A stretch of 64,000 nt of DNA from assembly GCA_963575745.1 (NCBI GenBank), contig CAUYUJ010000864.1, forward strand, positions 1 to 64,000. Reading direction: 5' to 3'. Both the position numbers and the translations under genes were made by a program. Origin of the DNA: Prorocentrum cordatum (taxonomy: Eukaryota; Sar; Dinophyceae; Prorocentrales; Prorocentraceae). This document shows, piece by piece, positions 20,470 to 30,910 of the stretch. The notes below the pieces were generated by a model. It had not been told where the DNA came from and ran no database searches. It worked only from the letters and a program-made list of their open reading frames with translations. Positions within the stretch are counted from its first letter, which is position 1, and every line of letters begins with the position of its first letter.

Positions 20470-21910
20470 GCCTTGGCGGCGCCCCCGCTGCGGCCAGTTT
20501 CGACGGCAGAGCGCATTCGACGCCCAGAGTGTACATCGCCGCCCTGGTCGCTGGCTTGCTGGAGGACAAGAGACCCACGTGGGGCCAGACGATTGTCGTC
20601 GCCAAGGCCGCCGCGGCCTGCGACGAAGCTTGGGGACATAACATGCGAGAGAGAAGTCACGCACTTGCTCCTGATGAGCCAGGGCGGCTCAGGGAAGGCG
20701 CGCATGGTGAAGAAGAACCCCCCCCAGTGGTGGAACTGTTGTGGCCCTCGCTGGCGCTGGACAAGGCCTCCATGATAGTCGTGGCATCCTCGAAAGCGCA
20801 GGCAAGGAACATCTCCGCGGAGACGGTGAGGGCCAGAACGCTGCTCACCGCCTATGCTTTGCGAGGCCCTAGATGCATCAACGCGAAGATGCGGCCAGGG
20901 GGCGTGCAGAGGAGGTCGAAGTGGCTGCAGGAGCACATTCGCGACTATGCCATTGAGGAGGTGAGCGCGAGCACGGTGGCGGCCGCGCTGTACAGCGCGC
21001 TGGACCTTCGCGCCTGCTGCGGACGACGTGATGCGCGCGTCGTGCAGGAGTCCGCGTGCAGTCGGCCGCACCACGACTTTGGGCGCGCCCCCGTTGTTTT
21101 GCACCCCGGCGACTTCCTGCAGCTGAAGCCCACTGGCAGCATCGGCCTGGTCACTGACGTGAACGAGTTCCTGGACAACGGGCTGCGCAACTACGCGGAG
21201 ACGCCGACGACGGAGATGCAGCGCGCAATCAAGGTCACATCCCCTGCGTCTTAGAGTTGAAGGGCACGAAGCGCTTCGAGCCCGGTGGCCCTCCGTTCGC
21301 GCTTCTGGGCTGCGCGCGCGAGCGCAAGTTCTTTCCGCCAAGGGTCTGTCCGCCAGGGAGAAGGCGTTGGCCCCGGACAACCGCGGCGTCTTGGACCCCC
21401 AGCGCCCGCGCGAGATCTTTCGCCTCGGCTAGGGCGCGCGCATCTACTGGGAGACGCTGCCGCGGTAAATCAACGCGCGCGCTCGGCGCGACGCGCGGCG
21501 CCCAGGCGCGCCCCTGGGTTTCCTGCGGGCCGCGGACGAGAGCAGCGCGATCCACGGCGATCCCGACGCGAGCCAGCGTCTCTTGAACGTTCCGAATGAG
21601 CACATGACGGGAGACACCTAAGACCTCGCGCGGGCACGCGTCGGCATGGAGGTTCGTGCCGCGGCCGCGCAGGCTGAGCTGGAGAAGATGTTGGGGCATG
21701 CGCAGGAGCACCGGGCCACCGCCGCGCCCTTCGTGTTTCGCCCAGACTACGAGCGGCAACCGCGAAGAATCTGGACGCAGGTGCGCGGCGTCAAGGAGCC
21801 CCCGATCTACCAGGAGGCCCCCGAGCTCCAGCAACAGCGCGCCGAGGGCGCGGGCGACAACGGCGACGCCGAGGCGCAGGCGAGGAATTCGCTCATGTTT
21901 GCAGGCCGAA
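20470..21910 (+). pseudogene. PIF1/Helitron-type DNA helicase remnant
   Basis: Several helicase motifs lie in order but in different frames. RPTWGQTIVVAKAAAACDEA (about 20574) reads in one frame. LLLMSQGGSGKARMV, a Walker A with GGSGK at 20683-20697, reads in the next. After a run of C (about 20716) the first frame returns with VVASSKAQARNIS, TLLTAYALRG, a Walker B-like AIEEVS (about 20949; the usual Asp is Glu) and FGRAPVVLHPGDFLQLKPTG (about 21078-21140). Another shift gives LELKGTKRFEPG (about 21251), and then YWETLPR, LLNVPNEHMTGDT and ARVGMEVR with in-frame stops at about 21431, 21466 and 21625. The order matches PIF1-like helicases of the Helitron/eukaryotic type. At least three frameshifts and three stops make it non-functional. 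Helitron ends were not found, so the remnant could instead derive from a PIF1 gene. Confidence 0.8.
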
Positions 21911-22609
21911 TGAGCAGGAGCTCGCGCGGCAGAGCTCGGGGCCGCACGCTCGGGGTTCATGCTGGCGCGCGCGCCCTCCCGGACCTCAGCGCCGTCGCAG
22001 GGTCAGACGCTGCGCAAGGGCGCCGCCAACGATTGCGCTAGGGATGAAGACGCTGACCGCGCGGGCATTGCGGATGAGCAGCGGCGGCCGCACCTCGACG
22101 TCATGTTCCCTTGCGCCGCGCGCGCGGCACATGCTGCCCCCGCGGCCGCCCGCGCGAGAGTTCCCAGGGCGCGGCTCGGTGGCGCCCTTGCGGAAGACAC
22201 TCGGGGAGTTCGACAGAGGAGATGATATTTGCAAGGCTGAGGCGGAGCAGCTCGCGGCAGAGCATGGCTTCACGCTGCCTCCCGCCTGAGCGCGGCCGCG
22301 ATTTGTTCGAGGCCCGCGGGGTTGCCTCAACGTCTTGCCCCTGCGCCCCAGGGGCGTGCGGGCTTGCGGGATTGCCCCAAGAGCCCGGCCCGCGAGTTTG
22401 CCCCAATGGTTTCGCAATCCGACCATTGGAGAACGCGCCCCTGCGGCGCCAGGAAACATCGACTCGCGCGCCTTTGCTAATAGGGCGGGAGGGGACGCGG
22501 TTGGGGGTGGAGGCAGAAGGTCGCGGATAAGGCAGAGCAGGGGTTGGTAAGAGGGCCTCCGCCACGGCGAAAATCAGGATACTGGAGAAAACCCAAATCA
22601 TCATTTTTT
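21911..22609. other. Unassigned GC-rich sequence after the helicase remnant
   Basis: May include further decayed transposon sequence, but no motif is readable. No gene recognised. Confidence 0.4.
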
Positions 22610-22870
22610 CAGGGGTATAGGGTTATGGGTTATAGGGCTATAAAACTATGGGGCTATAGGGCTACAGGGCTTTAGCGATATAGGGCTACATGGTTATAGG
22701 GCTATACTGTTGTAGGGCTATAAGGCTATAGGGCTATAGGGGCTACAAGGTTATAGGGCTAAAAGGCTATAGGGCTATTGTATTGGGTTATAGGACTTAA
22801 CGCTATTAGTGCTATCCGGCTATCGTGCTATAGGCTTATGAGGTGATATAAGGCCATAGGGCTGAACTAC
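22610..22870 (+). repeat. GGGCTATA minisatellite
   Basis: About 25 imperfect units of GGGCTATA or AGGGCTACA (8-10 bases). Confidence 0.9.
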
Positions 22871-22874
22871 CGGG

Positions 22875-22968
22875 CTCCTGGGCACCCGGGCACCTGGGCA
22901 CCCTGTTATTTGGGCACCTGCGCACCTAGGTACCCGTGCACCCCCGGGCACCCGGGCACCCGGGCCGG
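22875..22968 (+). repeat. GGGCACC minisatellite
   Basis: CCGGGCACCTGGGCACC-type units, directly after the GGGCTATA array. Confidence 0.85.
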
Positions 22969-23249
22969 CCACCGAAATCGGCGGCACACCTCACCTAACC
23001 ATATGAATCCGCTAGGACCCTACAGAGGCAATCTCTGATTTGGGAATAAGGGCGATGTGGAGACTGGAGGAGAGCCCCAGCACTCGCACGGACGACGATG
23101 AGGTTTATTCCCGCATTTTGTTTGGGAAATTCCCATGCGGGGTCTTACCGTCGGAGTAATTTACGGCCCCGGGGCCCAGTGATGGCGCCGAGAGTCCGAA
23201 CTTTATGACAAGCCTTCGTCTTTACTTTTTGGAAGGCGCTGGGTTCGAG
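22969..23249. other. Unassigned sequence
   Basis: No gene or repeat recognised. Confidence 0.4.
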
Positions 23250-23460
23250 GCCTCCCAGGTGGGTTCGGAGTAGATGTGGTCGGAGGAGCGCGCCGCCTCG
23301 CCGATGCATCGACGATGCGGTTCGATGCGAAACCACGAGTTACCCGCGCCGATGGCGCCGACGTCGCCAATGCATCCCTGGCGCGTTGCCGATGCATCGA
23401 CGATGCAGCGGTGATGCGGCGCGATCCTCCGACCCTATCCATTCGGACCCCATGCAGACG
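23250..23460 (+). repeat. Rep-C TIR element, copy 2
   Basis: CCTCCCAGGTGGGTTCGGAG at the left and TCCATTCGGACCCCATG at the right; interior GATGCATC motifs. Followed within 15 bases by a reverse Rep-A, as at 1933-2340. Confidence 0.8.
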
Positions 23461-23472
23461 GCTTCTATGCGT

Positions 23473-23659
23473 TGCCAAACTCCCGACGTCATGATTTTTC
23501 ATAACGTCGACCCCCGGAGGTTTCGACCCATTCCCCAGGACCGATGTCTCATCTTGCGTCGTTTTTCGACGGCCCCAAGGCCCGGGCAGGGCCCCCGGAG
23601 CCCCAAAATTGTGAAAAACCATCCGTCGTGATGTTCTCATGACCCGACGGGGTTTGGGC
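23473..23659 (-). repeat. Rep-A TIR element, copy 10
   Basis: Starts GCCAAACTCCCGACGTCATG and ends GACGGGGTTTGGGC, so here the inverted ends extend to about 14 bases with matching changes (CAAAC/GTTTG). Confidence 0.85.
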
Positions 23660-24033
23660 TCGCCATCCCTTGAGAGGAGCCCGAGCTGGAGGTCGGCGCC
23701 ACGCGGTCCCTGCAGAGCGCGCTGGGGCGCCGAGGCCGCCCAAGCTTGCGGGGGATCCTGGGCGGTGCGCCGCGGCAGCTCGTCTTCCCGGCCCACGCCC
23801 GAGGGCTGAGCCCCAGGCCAGGCGGCGCTCACAGATACAGTGGAGACCCATGCCAAGAAGCACCCCGCTTGCCTCCAGAGTGCCCTGGGCTTCCTGGGCT
23901 TCGATGTTTTTGGCATGGAAAGCGCGACGTTCCCGCACCAAACATCGATGAACGTCCTGGTGTCTCCGGGCTGGGTTGCTTGTGGAAGGTTTCTTGTGGA
24001 CCGGCCTCCACTGTAGAGGAACACAACATGCAC
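23660..24033. other. Unassigned sequence
   Basis: No gene or repeat recognised. Confidence 0.35.
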
Positions 24034-24280
24034 AACCCCCTCGCGCAAAGGAAAAATCACGACGGGAGGGTTTTTCGCTACCTTTGTCTGCCTCTGGGGT
24101 CGTGAAAAAAATCACGGCGGGAGGTGTTCCGCCATTTTCGGCTTCTCAGGGCCCTTATCAGGCCTCGGGACCGTCAAGAAACTACGCGGGACGAAAAGCC
24201 GGTCCCCGGGAACAGGTCGGAATTTCTGTGGGTCGACGCCAAGAAAAATCATTACGTCCGGGGTCAGGGATACAGGAACA
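24034..24280 (+). repeat. Rep-A TIR element, copy 11 with duplicated left part
   Basis: AAAAATCACGACGGGAGG at about 24053 is followed 56 bases on by AAAAATCACGGCGGGAGG (about 24108), which leads into a full element ending TACGTCCGGGGTCAGG. Either a second, truncated copy or an internal duplication. Confidence 0.75.
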
Positions 24281-24499
24281 CAACATGTCGGGGTAACAGA
24301 AAAGCGCGAGTTCGCCATAACCCTGGGTTTGCAAACATATTTCTTGACAGGCACGACTTGGATTTTGACGCTTCAGTTACCCGTTGGGTGTTTGCAGCGG
24401 GGCGTCGCGTCAAGTTTCAGATCGGGCTTCGTCATTTTACGATTGCATCGACAGGCCAACCCGAGTCCGCCAAAATCGAGTCTTGCGCCTGCCTGATAA
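24281..24499. other. Unassigned sequence
   Basis: No gene or repeat recognised. Confidence 0.3.
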
Positions 24500-24680
24500 A
24501 GCAGAAACGCATTTCAAAAATAACTCTTTCGAGGTCCGTGCAGATTTCCTGCTTCGTCACTGGATCCGCCCAGAGGCGCCTCCAGCGCCGCCGCTGGCGC
24601 GTTCCGCGCGCCACGGAAGATGGTCCAGCGCCAATCCAAGAAATCAGCGCGGTCATCCAAAAGTGTGTATTCATTTAATT
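24500..24680. repeat. Rep-B hairpin element, copy 3
   Basis: GGATCCGCCCAGAGGCGCC, a central GCGCCGCCGCTGGCGCG and CCAATCCAAGAAATC are kept; the outer ATAAACAT arms are eroded. Confidence 0.7.
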
Positions 24681-24825
24681 TTTGCTTTTCGAACAAAGGG
24701 GGTGGGCATGAGAGGGGCGGCATGAGCACAACCCTGTGATCTGGCCATTGCAATTTGTTCAAACCGGGCGACATGTTCGCCTGTTTCTTGGTGGGGCCCT
24801 CGCGCGACTGATCGGGCTCGAGATT

Positions 24826-25137
24826 TGGCGCAGAAGGATGGGCCCTCTGGAGCTCCGGTATAGGTTTTCTAATATGCTGCAGTTTTTTTCGTGTCGTCGG
24901 ATTTCAGGGAAGGCGGGTGGCTTCTCAGAAGGCTGCGGGGGCTCTCAGAGTGGGCCCCAGGCGTTCCCAAGGAGGCTGCTTTGAGGCTCAGGGTGCTCCT
25001 GAGTCGCCCCCCGCCTCATTGCAGCATCCCCCTCGGTCTTCTTTCAAGGCCGCTCGCGCATCCTCTTCCCTGAGATCCGGCGACGCAAAAAAAAAGCAAC
25101 ATAGTGAGAAATCACGCCTTGGGCCCCGGACCCCATG
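24826..25137 (+). repeat. Rep-M TIR element enclosing a Rep-E fragment
   Basis: The left arm runs from GGGCCCTCTGGAGCTCC through ATATGCTGCAGTTTTTTTCG to GTCGTCGGATTTCAGGGA. The right arm is its complement, from TCCCTGAGATCCGGCGACGC through AAAAAAAGCAACATAGT to GGGCCCCGGA. The interior at 24905-24985 contains CTTCTCAGAAGGC as in Rep-E. A single arm recurs at 31960-32055. Confidence 0.65.
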
Positions 25138-25189
25138 TTTCTGCGCCGTTGCTCCGAGTCAGATCGATTCGCAAGAGTCCTGGGTCTCG

Positions 25190-27425
25190 TGCTCATTCGA
25201 AAACGCTTATCCTGGCGAGGGACCCAGCCATATGCGAATGTCAGTACCGCAAGGCAGGTGGGACGAAGGAGGGGAAGCTTCTTATGGGACCACGGGACGT
25301 GTAATGGGTATGCTGGCATGGACGGGTGGAAGCATGTGGACACAGCCGCGAGGCCTTCGGTGGAGTTCCCGAGGGACATGCCACGAAAAGCGCGAGAGGT
25401 GTGCCGAAATGAGTCGGGGGAGACGCATGTGAACCCTGCCACTGTGGCCTTCGGTGGAGCTTTCAAATGGGGCCACAAAGCACTGTACTGGGTGGCGCGG
25501 ACGCATGGGGTCACAGCCATTGGGGCTTTCGGTGGAGCTCCCTCTGGGGCCGCGAAGAGCTGTACAGAGTGGCGCGGACGCATCGTGCACAGCCGCTGGG
25601 GCCCTCGGTGGAGCTCCCCACGGGGCCACGACACGCTGTGTTGGGTGGCGCGGACGCATGTGTTCACAGCCACTGTGGCCTTCGGTGGAGCTCCCAAATG
25701 GAGCCACGAAGCGCTGTGCTGGGTGGCGCGCACTGGGGCTTTCGGTAAAGCTCCCTGTGGGACCGCGAAGCGCCGTACTGGGAGGCGCGGACGCATGGGG
25801 TCACATCCACTGGGGCCTTCGGTGGAGCTCCCCATGGGGCCACGAAACGCTGTACTGGGTGGCGCGGACGCATGTGGTAACGGCCACTGGGGCCTTCGGT
25901 GGAGCTTTCAAATTGGGCCACGAAGCGTTGTTCTGGGCGGCGCGGACGCATGGGGGCACAGCCACTGGGGCTTTCGGTGGAGCTCCCTCTGGGGCCACGA
26001 AGCGCTGTACAGAGTGGCGTGGACGAATGGGGTCTCAGCCACTGGGGCCTTCGGTGGAGCGCCCTGTGGGGCCACGAAGCGCTAGACTGGCGCGGACGCG
26101 TGTGTTCACAGCCGCTGGGGCCGTCGGTGGAGCTCCCCATGGGGCCACGAAACGCGGTGTTGGGTGGCGCGGACGCATGTGCTAACAGCCACTGGGGCCT
26201 TCGGTGGAGCTCCCTGTGGGACCACGAAGCGCTGTTCTGGGTGGCGCGGATGCAGGTAGTCACACCCACTGGGGCCTTCGGAGGAGCCGTGAAACGCTGT
26301 ACAGAGTGGCGCGGACGCATGTGGTCACAGCCACAGTGGCCTTCGGTGGGTCCCCCTCTGGGGCCACGAAGCGGTGTACTGGGTTGCGCGGGCGCATGTG
26401 ATCACAGCCACTGGCGCCTTCGGTGGAGCTCCGTATGGGGCCACGGACGCGTGCGGTCTCAGCCATTGGGGCCTTCGGTGGAGCTCCCCATGGGGCCACG
26501 AAGCGCTGTACAGAGAGGCGCGGACGCATGTTGTGGAGCCCCCTGTGGGGCCACGAAGCGCTGTGCGTGTGGTCACAGCCGCTGGGACCTTCGGTGGAGC
26601 TCCCCATGGGGCCACGAAGCGCCGTACTGGATGGCGCGGACGCATGGGGTCACAGCCACTGGGGCCTTCGGTGGAGCTCCCCATGGGGCCACGAAGCGCT
26701 GTACTGGGTGGCGCGGACGCATGGGGTCACAGCCACTGTGGCCTTCGGTGGAGCACCCAATTGGGGCCACTAATCGCTGTTCTGGGTGGTGCGGACGCGT
26801 GTGATCTCAGCCATGGGGGCCTTCGGTGGAACTCCCCATGGGACCACGAAGCGCTGTACAGAGTGGCGTGGACGCATGTGGTCTCAGCCACTGGGTCCTT
26901 CGGTGAAGCTCCCTGTGGGGCCACGAAGCGCTGTGCTGGGTGGCGCGGACGCGTGTGTTCACAGCCGCTAGGACCGTCGGTGGAGCTCCCCATGGGGCCA
27001 CGAAGCGCCGTGCTGGGTGGCGCGGACGCATGGGGTCACATCCACTGGGGCCTTCGGTGGAGCTCCCCATGGGGCCACGAAGCGCTGTACTGGGTGGAGC
27101 GGACGCATGGGGTCACAGCCACTGGGGCCTTCGGTGGAGCACCCAATTGGGGCCACTAAGCGCTGTACTGGGTGGTGCGGACGCGTGTGATCTCAGCCAT
27201 GGGGGCCTTCGGTGGAGCTCCCCATGGGGCCACGAAGCGCTGTACAGAGTGGCGTGGACGCATGTGGTCCCAGCCACTGGGGCCTTCGGTGGAGCTCCCC
27301 ATGGGGCCACGAAACGTGTGAGGGGTGTGCCGGAATGGGGAGGATGGGGAGGAGGGGCAAGGAGGAGAAGGAACGTGGGGCGCTGTCTGTTCAAAACGAG
27401 GGCCCAACACCACAGGATGTTTGGG
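25190..27425 (+). repeat. Rep-F locus 1: ~78-bp tandem array with conserved ends
   Basis: The entry block is AGGGACCCAGCCATATGCGA...GTACCGCAAG (about 25220-25255). From about 25430 to 27320 there are about 24 units of 76-78 bases: CTTCGGTGGAGCTCCC, TGGGGCCACGAAGCG, CTGTACTGGGTGGCGCGGAC, GCATGGGGTCACAGCCACTG. Then come CGTGTGAGGGGTGTGCCG, a GGGGAGGA purine tract and a tail GGGGCGCTGTCTGTTCAAAA...CCCAACACCACAGGATG. Frames on both strands stay open for hundreds of codons because units lack stops; the unit length is not constantly a multiple of three. Confidence 0.85.
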
Positions 27426-27550
27426 GCAGATCGCAACGCCAGGATCTCAGGGCTCGTGCGCGCCCTCCGCAGGCGCAGTGCGGCGGGGGCGGCGTGCCCC
27501 ACGAAGACTCCAGGGCCGCCCGAGTTCCTGGACATCTGCGGAGCTTTGGG

Positions 27551-27909
27551 CCTCCCGGATGGGGTCCGAGCAGCCGGGGTCGGAAAGTATCGCGCCGCAT
27601 CTCCGAAGCGCCGCCGATGCGTCTCAATGTGCGCCCAGACCCCCGACGTCGTGATTTTTTCATAGCGTCGACCCCCAGAGGTCTGGACCCCTTCCCCCTG
27701 AGGACTGGCCTTCCGTCCCGAGTCGTGTCCTGACGGCCCCGAGGCCCGCAAAGGGCCCCCCGGAGGCCGCAGATGGCGAAAAAAACACCTCCTGTCGGAT
27801 TTTTTTGTTCTCGCCCCGCGAGGGGGGGTCTGTGCGGGGACGTCGCCGAGGACTCGGCGGTGCGGCGCGATGCTCCGACCCCGTCCGCTCGGAGGCCCGG
27901 CGGGGAGGC
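27551..27909 (+). repeat. Rep-C TIR element, copy 3, interrupted by Rep-A
   Basis: The left half CCTCCCGGATGGGGTCCGAG...CGCGCCGCATC (27551-27632) and right half TGCGGCGCGATGCTCCGACC (27833-27909) are separated by a complete reverse Rep-A. Confidence 0.75.
27633..27832 (-). repeat. Rep-A TIR element, copy 12, inside Rep-C
   Basis: Starts CCCAGACCCCCGACGTCGTG and ends CGCGAGGGGGGGTCTG. TGCG lies immediately outside both ends and may be a target-site duplication. Confidence 0.85.
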
Positions 27910-28004
27910 CTCCGCAGGAGCGCCGCCCGAGGGGAGGCCCGGCGCGGAGGCGCACGGCCAGCGCTGGCCCCGCGGGGCGCAGAGGCCGCCGCCGCAGGAG
28001 TGCA

Positions 28005-28220
28005 GTCGGGCACGGCCCTCTGCAGGGGGAAGATGCCAAACATAGCTTAGCAGAAATGGTCTGGGGATGATTCTGGTGGATGTGGGATCAGTGCTGACTT
28101 CTGTTGGCCACCTCTGTTGACCCCTACGGGAGGAAGATCCCAAGCACAGTTCAACAGAAGTAGTCTGGGGACGATGCTTGTGGATTTCGGGTCAATGCTG
28201 ACTTTTTTGTTGACTACTTG
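28005..28220 (+). repeat. Rep-D TIR element, copy 2 (two internal units)
   Basis: GTCGGGCACGGCCCTCTGCA, then two tandem versions of GGAAGAT-CCAA...CAGAARTGGTCTGGGGA...GCTGACTT (28030-28105 and 28118-28215). The right arm is not recognisable. Rep-G sequence starts directly after. Confidence 0.65.
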
Positions 28221-28960
28221 TTCTAGAGGCTTGCGCCACATCCTCCGACCCCGATATGCACTGTGGTGCCTCCTGGGCTGCATTTCGCGAGGCTTGTCCG
28301 AATCATGACACGGCGCTCGACATCGTTCCTGTTGCTTCGCTGCTGTTATCGTACCTCTTGGTGCTCTTGTGTGGCCTTTTGGTGGCATCTTGGCCTGTCT
28401 GCAGGCCATATCCGGTCGCCTCGAGGCATCTGGGGCCAAGTTTTGGGGGCTTCCTGGGGGCTTCTTGGAGGCCTTTGAGGTTCTCTTGGGGGTCCCTCAG
28501 GGCCTCTTGGGGTGTTCTTGGGGCAGGCTGGGGGCGTCTTGGGGCCGAAAGCTCGAACAGGTGCCCTCTGGACTCCCTCTTAGAGCTGTCTGGGGGCCCT
28601 CTTGGGCTGTCTTAGAGGCGTCGTGGGCTGTTTTTGGACCCTCTTCGACCCCTCTTGGGGGCCCCTTCGGCCTTCTGGGGGCGATATTGAAGGTTCCTTT
28701 GCCCGTCTTGGACGTTGTGAAAGCCGAAAGGGCGAGTATGCGAAAAACGTTTTATTTCCTTTTCCCAGGGAATGGGACGATTTCTGTTTCTGGGGACCCT
28801 CTTTGGACGCATCTTGGGGGCCTTTTGGGGCCGTCTGGAGGCCACCGTGGGCGTGAAGGAGCGGTATTTCGGCGACTCGCGGTCCTCTGGGACCGTCTGG
28901 GAGCGTTTTGGTCCCTTCTTGGCCCGTTTTGGAGCCGCCCGCTCCCCCATGACGCGCTCG
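28221..28960 (+). repeat. Rep-G: TTGGGGCC array with core, copy 1
   Basis: Begins with GGCTTGCGCCACATCC, also found at about 58284. From 28430 it is a degenerate array of 10-30 base motifs of the type GGGGCCTCTTGGGGGCTTCT. It is interrupted at 28727-28780 by the Rep-G core GCCGAAAGGGCGAGTATGCG, then an A/T-rich run. Gly/Trp/Leu-rich open frames in several phases are compositional. Confidence 0.75.
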
Positions 28961-29060
28961 GTCCGGGGTCGCGCCGGGCCAGGGGGGGGGTCAGATTGCC
29001 GGTTTGGGGCCCCTGGGGGGGGATTGCGGGGGGGGGGATAATCTCTCACGCCTAGAGATT

Positions 29061-29281
29061 TTTAGGGGAACGAGCAATGACATAAACATAAAAACTCAGA
29101 GGTTCGCGCGGATTTTTCTCGGATCCGGGCTGGACCCCCCTAGCGGCGCCTCCGGCCCCGCCCCCGGCGCGATGCGCGCGCCAGGGAGGGGGGGCCCAGC
29201 GGCGCCGATCCGAGAAGTCCGCGCGGACCTCCGATTTTTTTTATGCTTATGTCAATGTTCGTTCCCCTAAACCGACGTCCG
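29061..29281. repeat. Rep-B hairpin element, copy 4 (most complete)
   Basis: 34-base outer arms: TTTAGGGGAACGAGCAATGA... and the inverted ...TCGTTCCCCTAAA, about 31 of 34 matching. Inner arms around CGCGCGGAT and a GGCGCC-rich centre follow. Best reference copy for the family ends. Confidence 0.9.
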
Positions 29282-29605
29282 AGCGATGCCGAGATCTCGC
29301 TCCGACCCGCTCCGAAGGCGAGCGCTGACCGACACCCCCTCCCCGACGCCTGCGGGGCCTGGGCCCCGAGATCAGCGATGCCCCGCGACGACCCGAGCGC
29401 GATCCGACTTTTTCCAGCCCAATCCGATTTCGCGAGCCGATCCATCTTCGGACGGGGCTAGGATTACGCAACGCCGGCCTAACGCAGGAGGCCTGCGGCG
29501 CGGAGCGGCGCGAACCGCCGCATGGCGTCGCGACGACCGCGGGGCACGCCGGGATCCCGCGGGACGGGGCCGAGGCACCCGCTGCGGGGAAGAGTGCTCC
29601 ACCTC
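29282..29605. other. Unassigned GC-rich sequence
   Basis: No gene or repeat recognised except GGGCCGAGGCACCCGCTGCG (29567-29586), which recurs right of the gap. Confidence 0.4.
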
Positions 29606-29900
29606 CACCTCCTCCCCCTCCTCCCCCTCCTCCTCCTCCTCCTCCTGCTCCTCCTCCTTCTTCGCCTCCCCCTCCTCCTTCTTCTTCTACTCCTCCTTCT
29701 TCTTCTCCTCCTCCTCCTCCACCTCCCCCTCCTCCTCCTCNNNNNNNNNNNNNNNNNNNNNNNNNNNNNNNNNNNNNNNNNNNNNNNNNNNNNNNNNNNN
29801 NNNNNNNNNNNNNNNNNNNNNNNNNNNNNNNNNNNNNNNNCATCTCCTCCTCCTCCATCACCTCCTCCTCCTCCTCCTCCTCCTCCTCCTCCTCCTCCTC
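29606..29900 (+). repeat. (CCT)n microsatellite containing the assembly gap
   Basis: CCT/CTT triplets on both sides of a run of N; the true length is unknown. Confidence 0.9.
29741..29840. other. Assembly gap (100 N)
   Basis: Exactly 100 N, a size usually used for gaps of unknown length, placed inside a trinucleotide tract. Confidence 0.98.
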
Positions 29901-29982
29901 CCCTGCCAGGAGGGACTGGGCCGAGGCACCCGCTGCGGTGACTAGTGGCCCGGTTCTGTTGTTCCATAGATTCAGGCAAATT

Positions 29983-30164
29983 CCCTAGAGCTCGAGGAAT
30001 GAGAAAGGTACGGCGGGAGTTGTTTCATTGTTTTCGGAGTCTGGGTGTTCTTACCAGGCCTCTGGACCATCAAAAACGACTCGGGACGAAAAACGGGTCC
30101 TCGGGAAGCGGTCCAGACCTCTGGGGGTCGACGTCATGACAAAATCATGACGTCGGGGTCTGGG
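29983..30164 (+). repeat. Rep-A TIR element, copy 13
   Basis: Left CTAGAGCTCGAGGAATGAG, right ATGACGTCGGGGTCTGGG. Confidence 0.85.
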
Positions 30165-30289
30165 TTACTTGCATGGCGTTCGCCCCCCCTCTCCCCTCTT
30201 TCATCGTTTACGAGCGTGCAAGTGCCTTTAGACTTGCGTGAGTTCCGCACGTCAAGTCGTTGGCGGCTTGCTTCAGGTTCAGGCCTCGC

Positions 30290-30910
30290 CCCCCATGAAT
30301 ACGAGTGAATGTGCCATAGTTCTTGTTGCGTAAGATAACAGGCTCCCCTCGAGCAGTGAATTATCCAGGCGGAGGGCCCAACCATATGTATGTGTAAGTA
30401 CCGCAGTTATGTGCGCCGCCTTCGGTGGAGCTCCCTCTGGGGCCACGAAACGTGTGAGGGTGCCGACATGGGTGCGGTGGCGCCATGCGCACGCTGCCAC
30501 TGCGGCCTTCGGTGGAGCTCCCTGTGGGGCCACGGAACTTGTGAGGGATGTGCCGAAATGTGCGCGGTGGCGCCATGCGCACCTTGCCACTGGGGCCTTC
30601 GGTGGAGCCCCCTCTGGGTCCACGAAACGTGTGAGGGGTGTGCCGAAATGAGTGCGGTGGCGCCATGCGAACCCTGCCGCTGTGGCCTTCGGTGGAGCTC
30701 CCTGTGGGGCCACGGAACTTGTGAGGGGTGTGCCGACATGGGTGCGGTGGCGCCATGCGTACCCTGCCTCTGGGGCCTTCGGTGGAGCTCCCTCCGGGGC
30801 CACGAAACGTGTGAGGGGTGTGCCGAAATTAGCGCGGTGGCGCCATGCGAACCTTGCCACTTGGGCTTTCGGTGAGGCTCCCTCCGGGGCCACGAAACAT
30901 GTAAGGGGTT
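30290..30910 (+). repeat. Rep-F locus 2: 90-bp tandem array
   Basis: Entry block GGAGGGCCCAACCATATG...AAGTACCGCAGT (30369-30407) as in locus 1. Six units follow at exactly 87-90 bases (CTTCGGTGGAGC at about 30420, 30507, 30597, 30687, 30777, 30867), each with GGTGGCGCCATGCGMACSCT and CGTGTGAGGGGTGTGCCGAA. A 90-base period keeps one frame open as a 30-residue repeat of the type FGGAPSGATKRVRGVPK. Odd and even units alternate GGGGCCACGAAACG and GGGGCCACGGAACT. Confidence 0.85.

Noticed and set aside
23230-23250. tRNA B-box-like GGGTTCGAGGCC
   Set aside because: No matching A box, acceptor stem or cloverleaf around it; it is the edge of Rep-C.
25430-27320. CRISPR-like array
   Set aside because: Units are adjacent and diverged throughout without unique spacers between constant repeats; it is a minisatellite.
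25135-27665. Several 200-310-codon frames on both strands
   Set aside because: All follow the Rep-F tandem units. The same array is open in several phases and the unit length is not a multiple of three.
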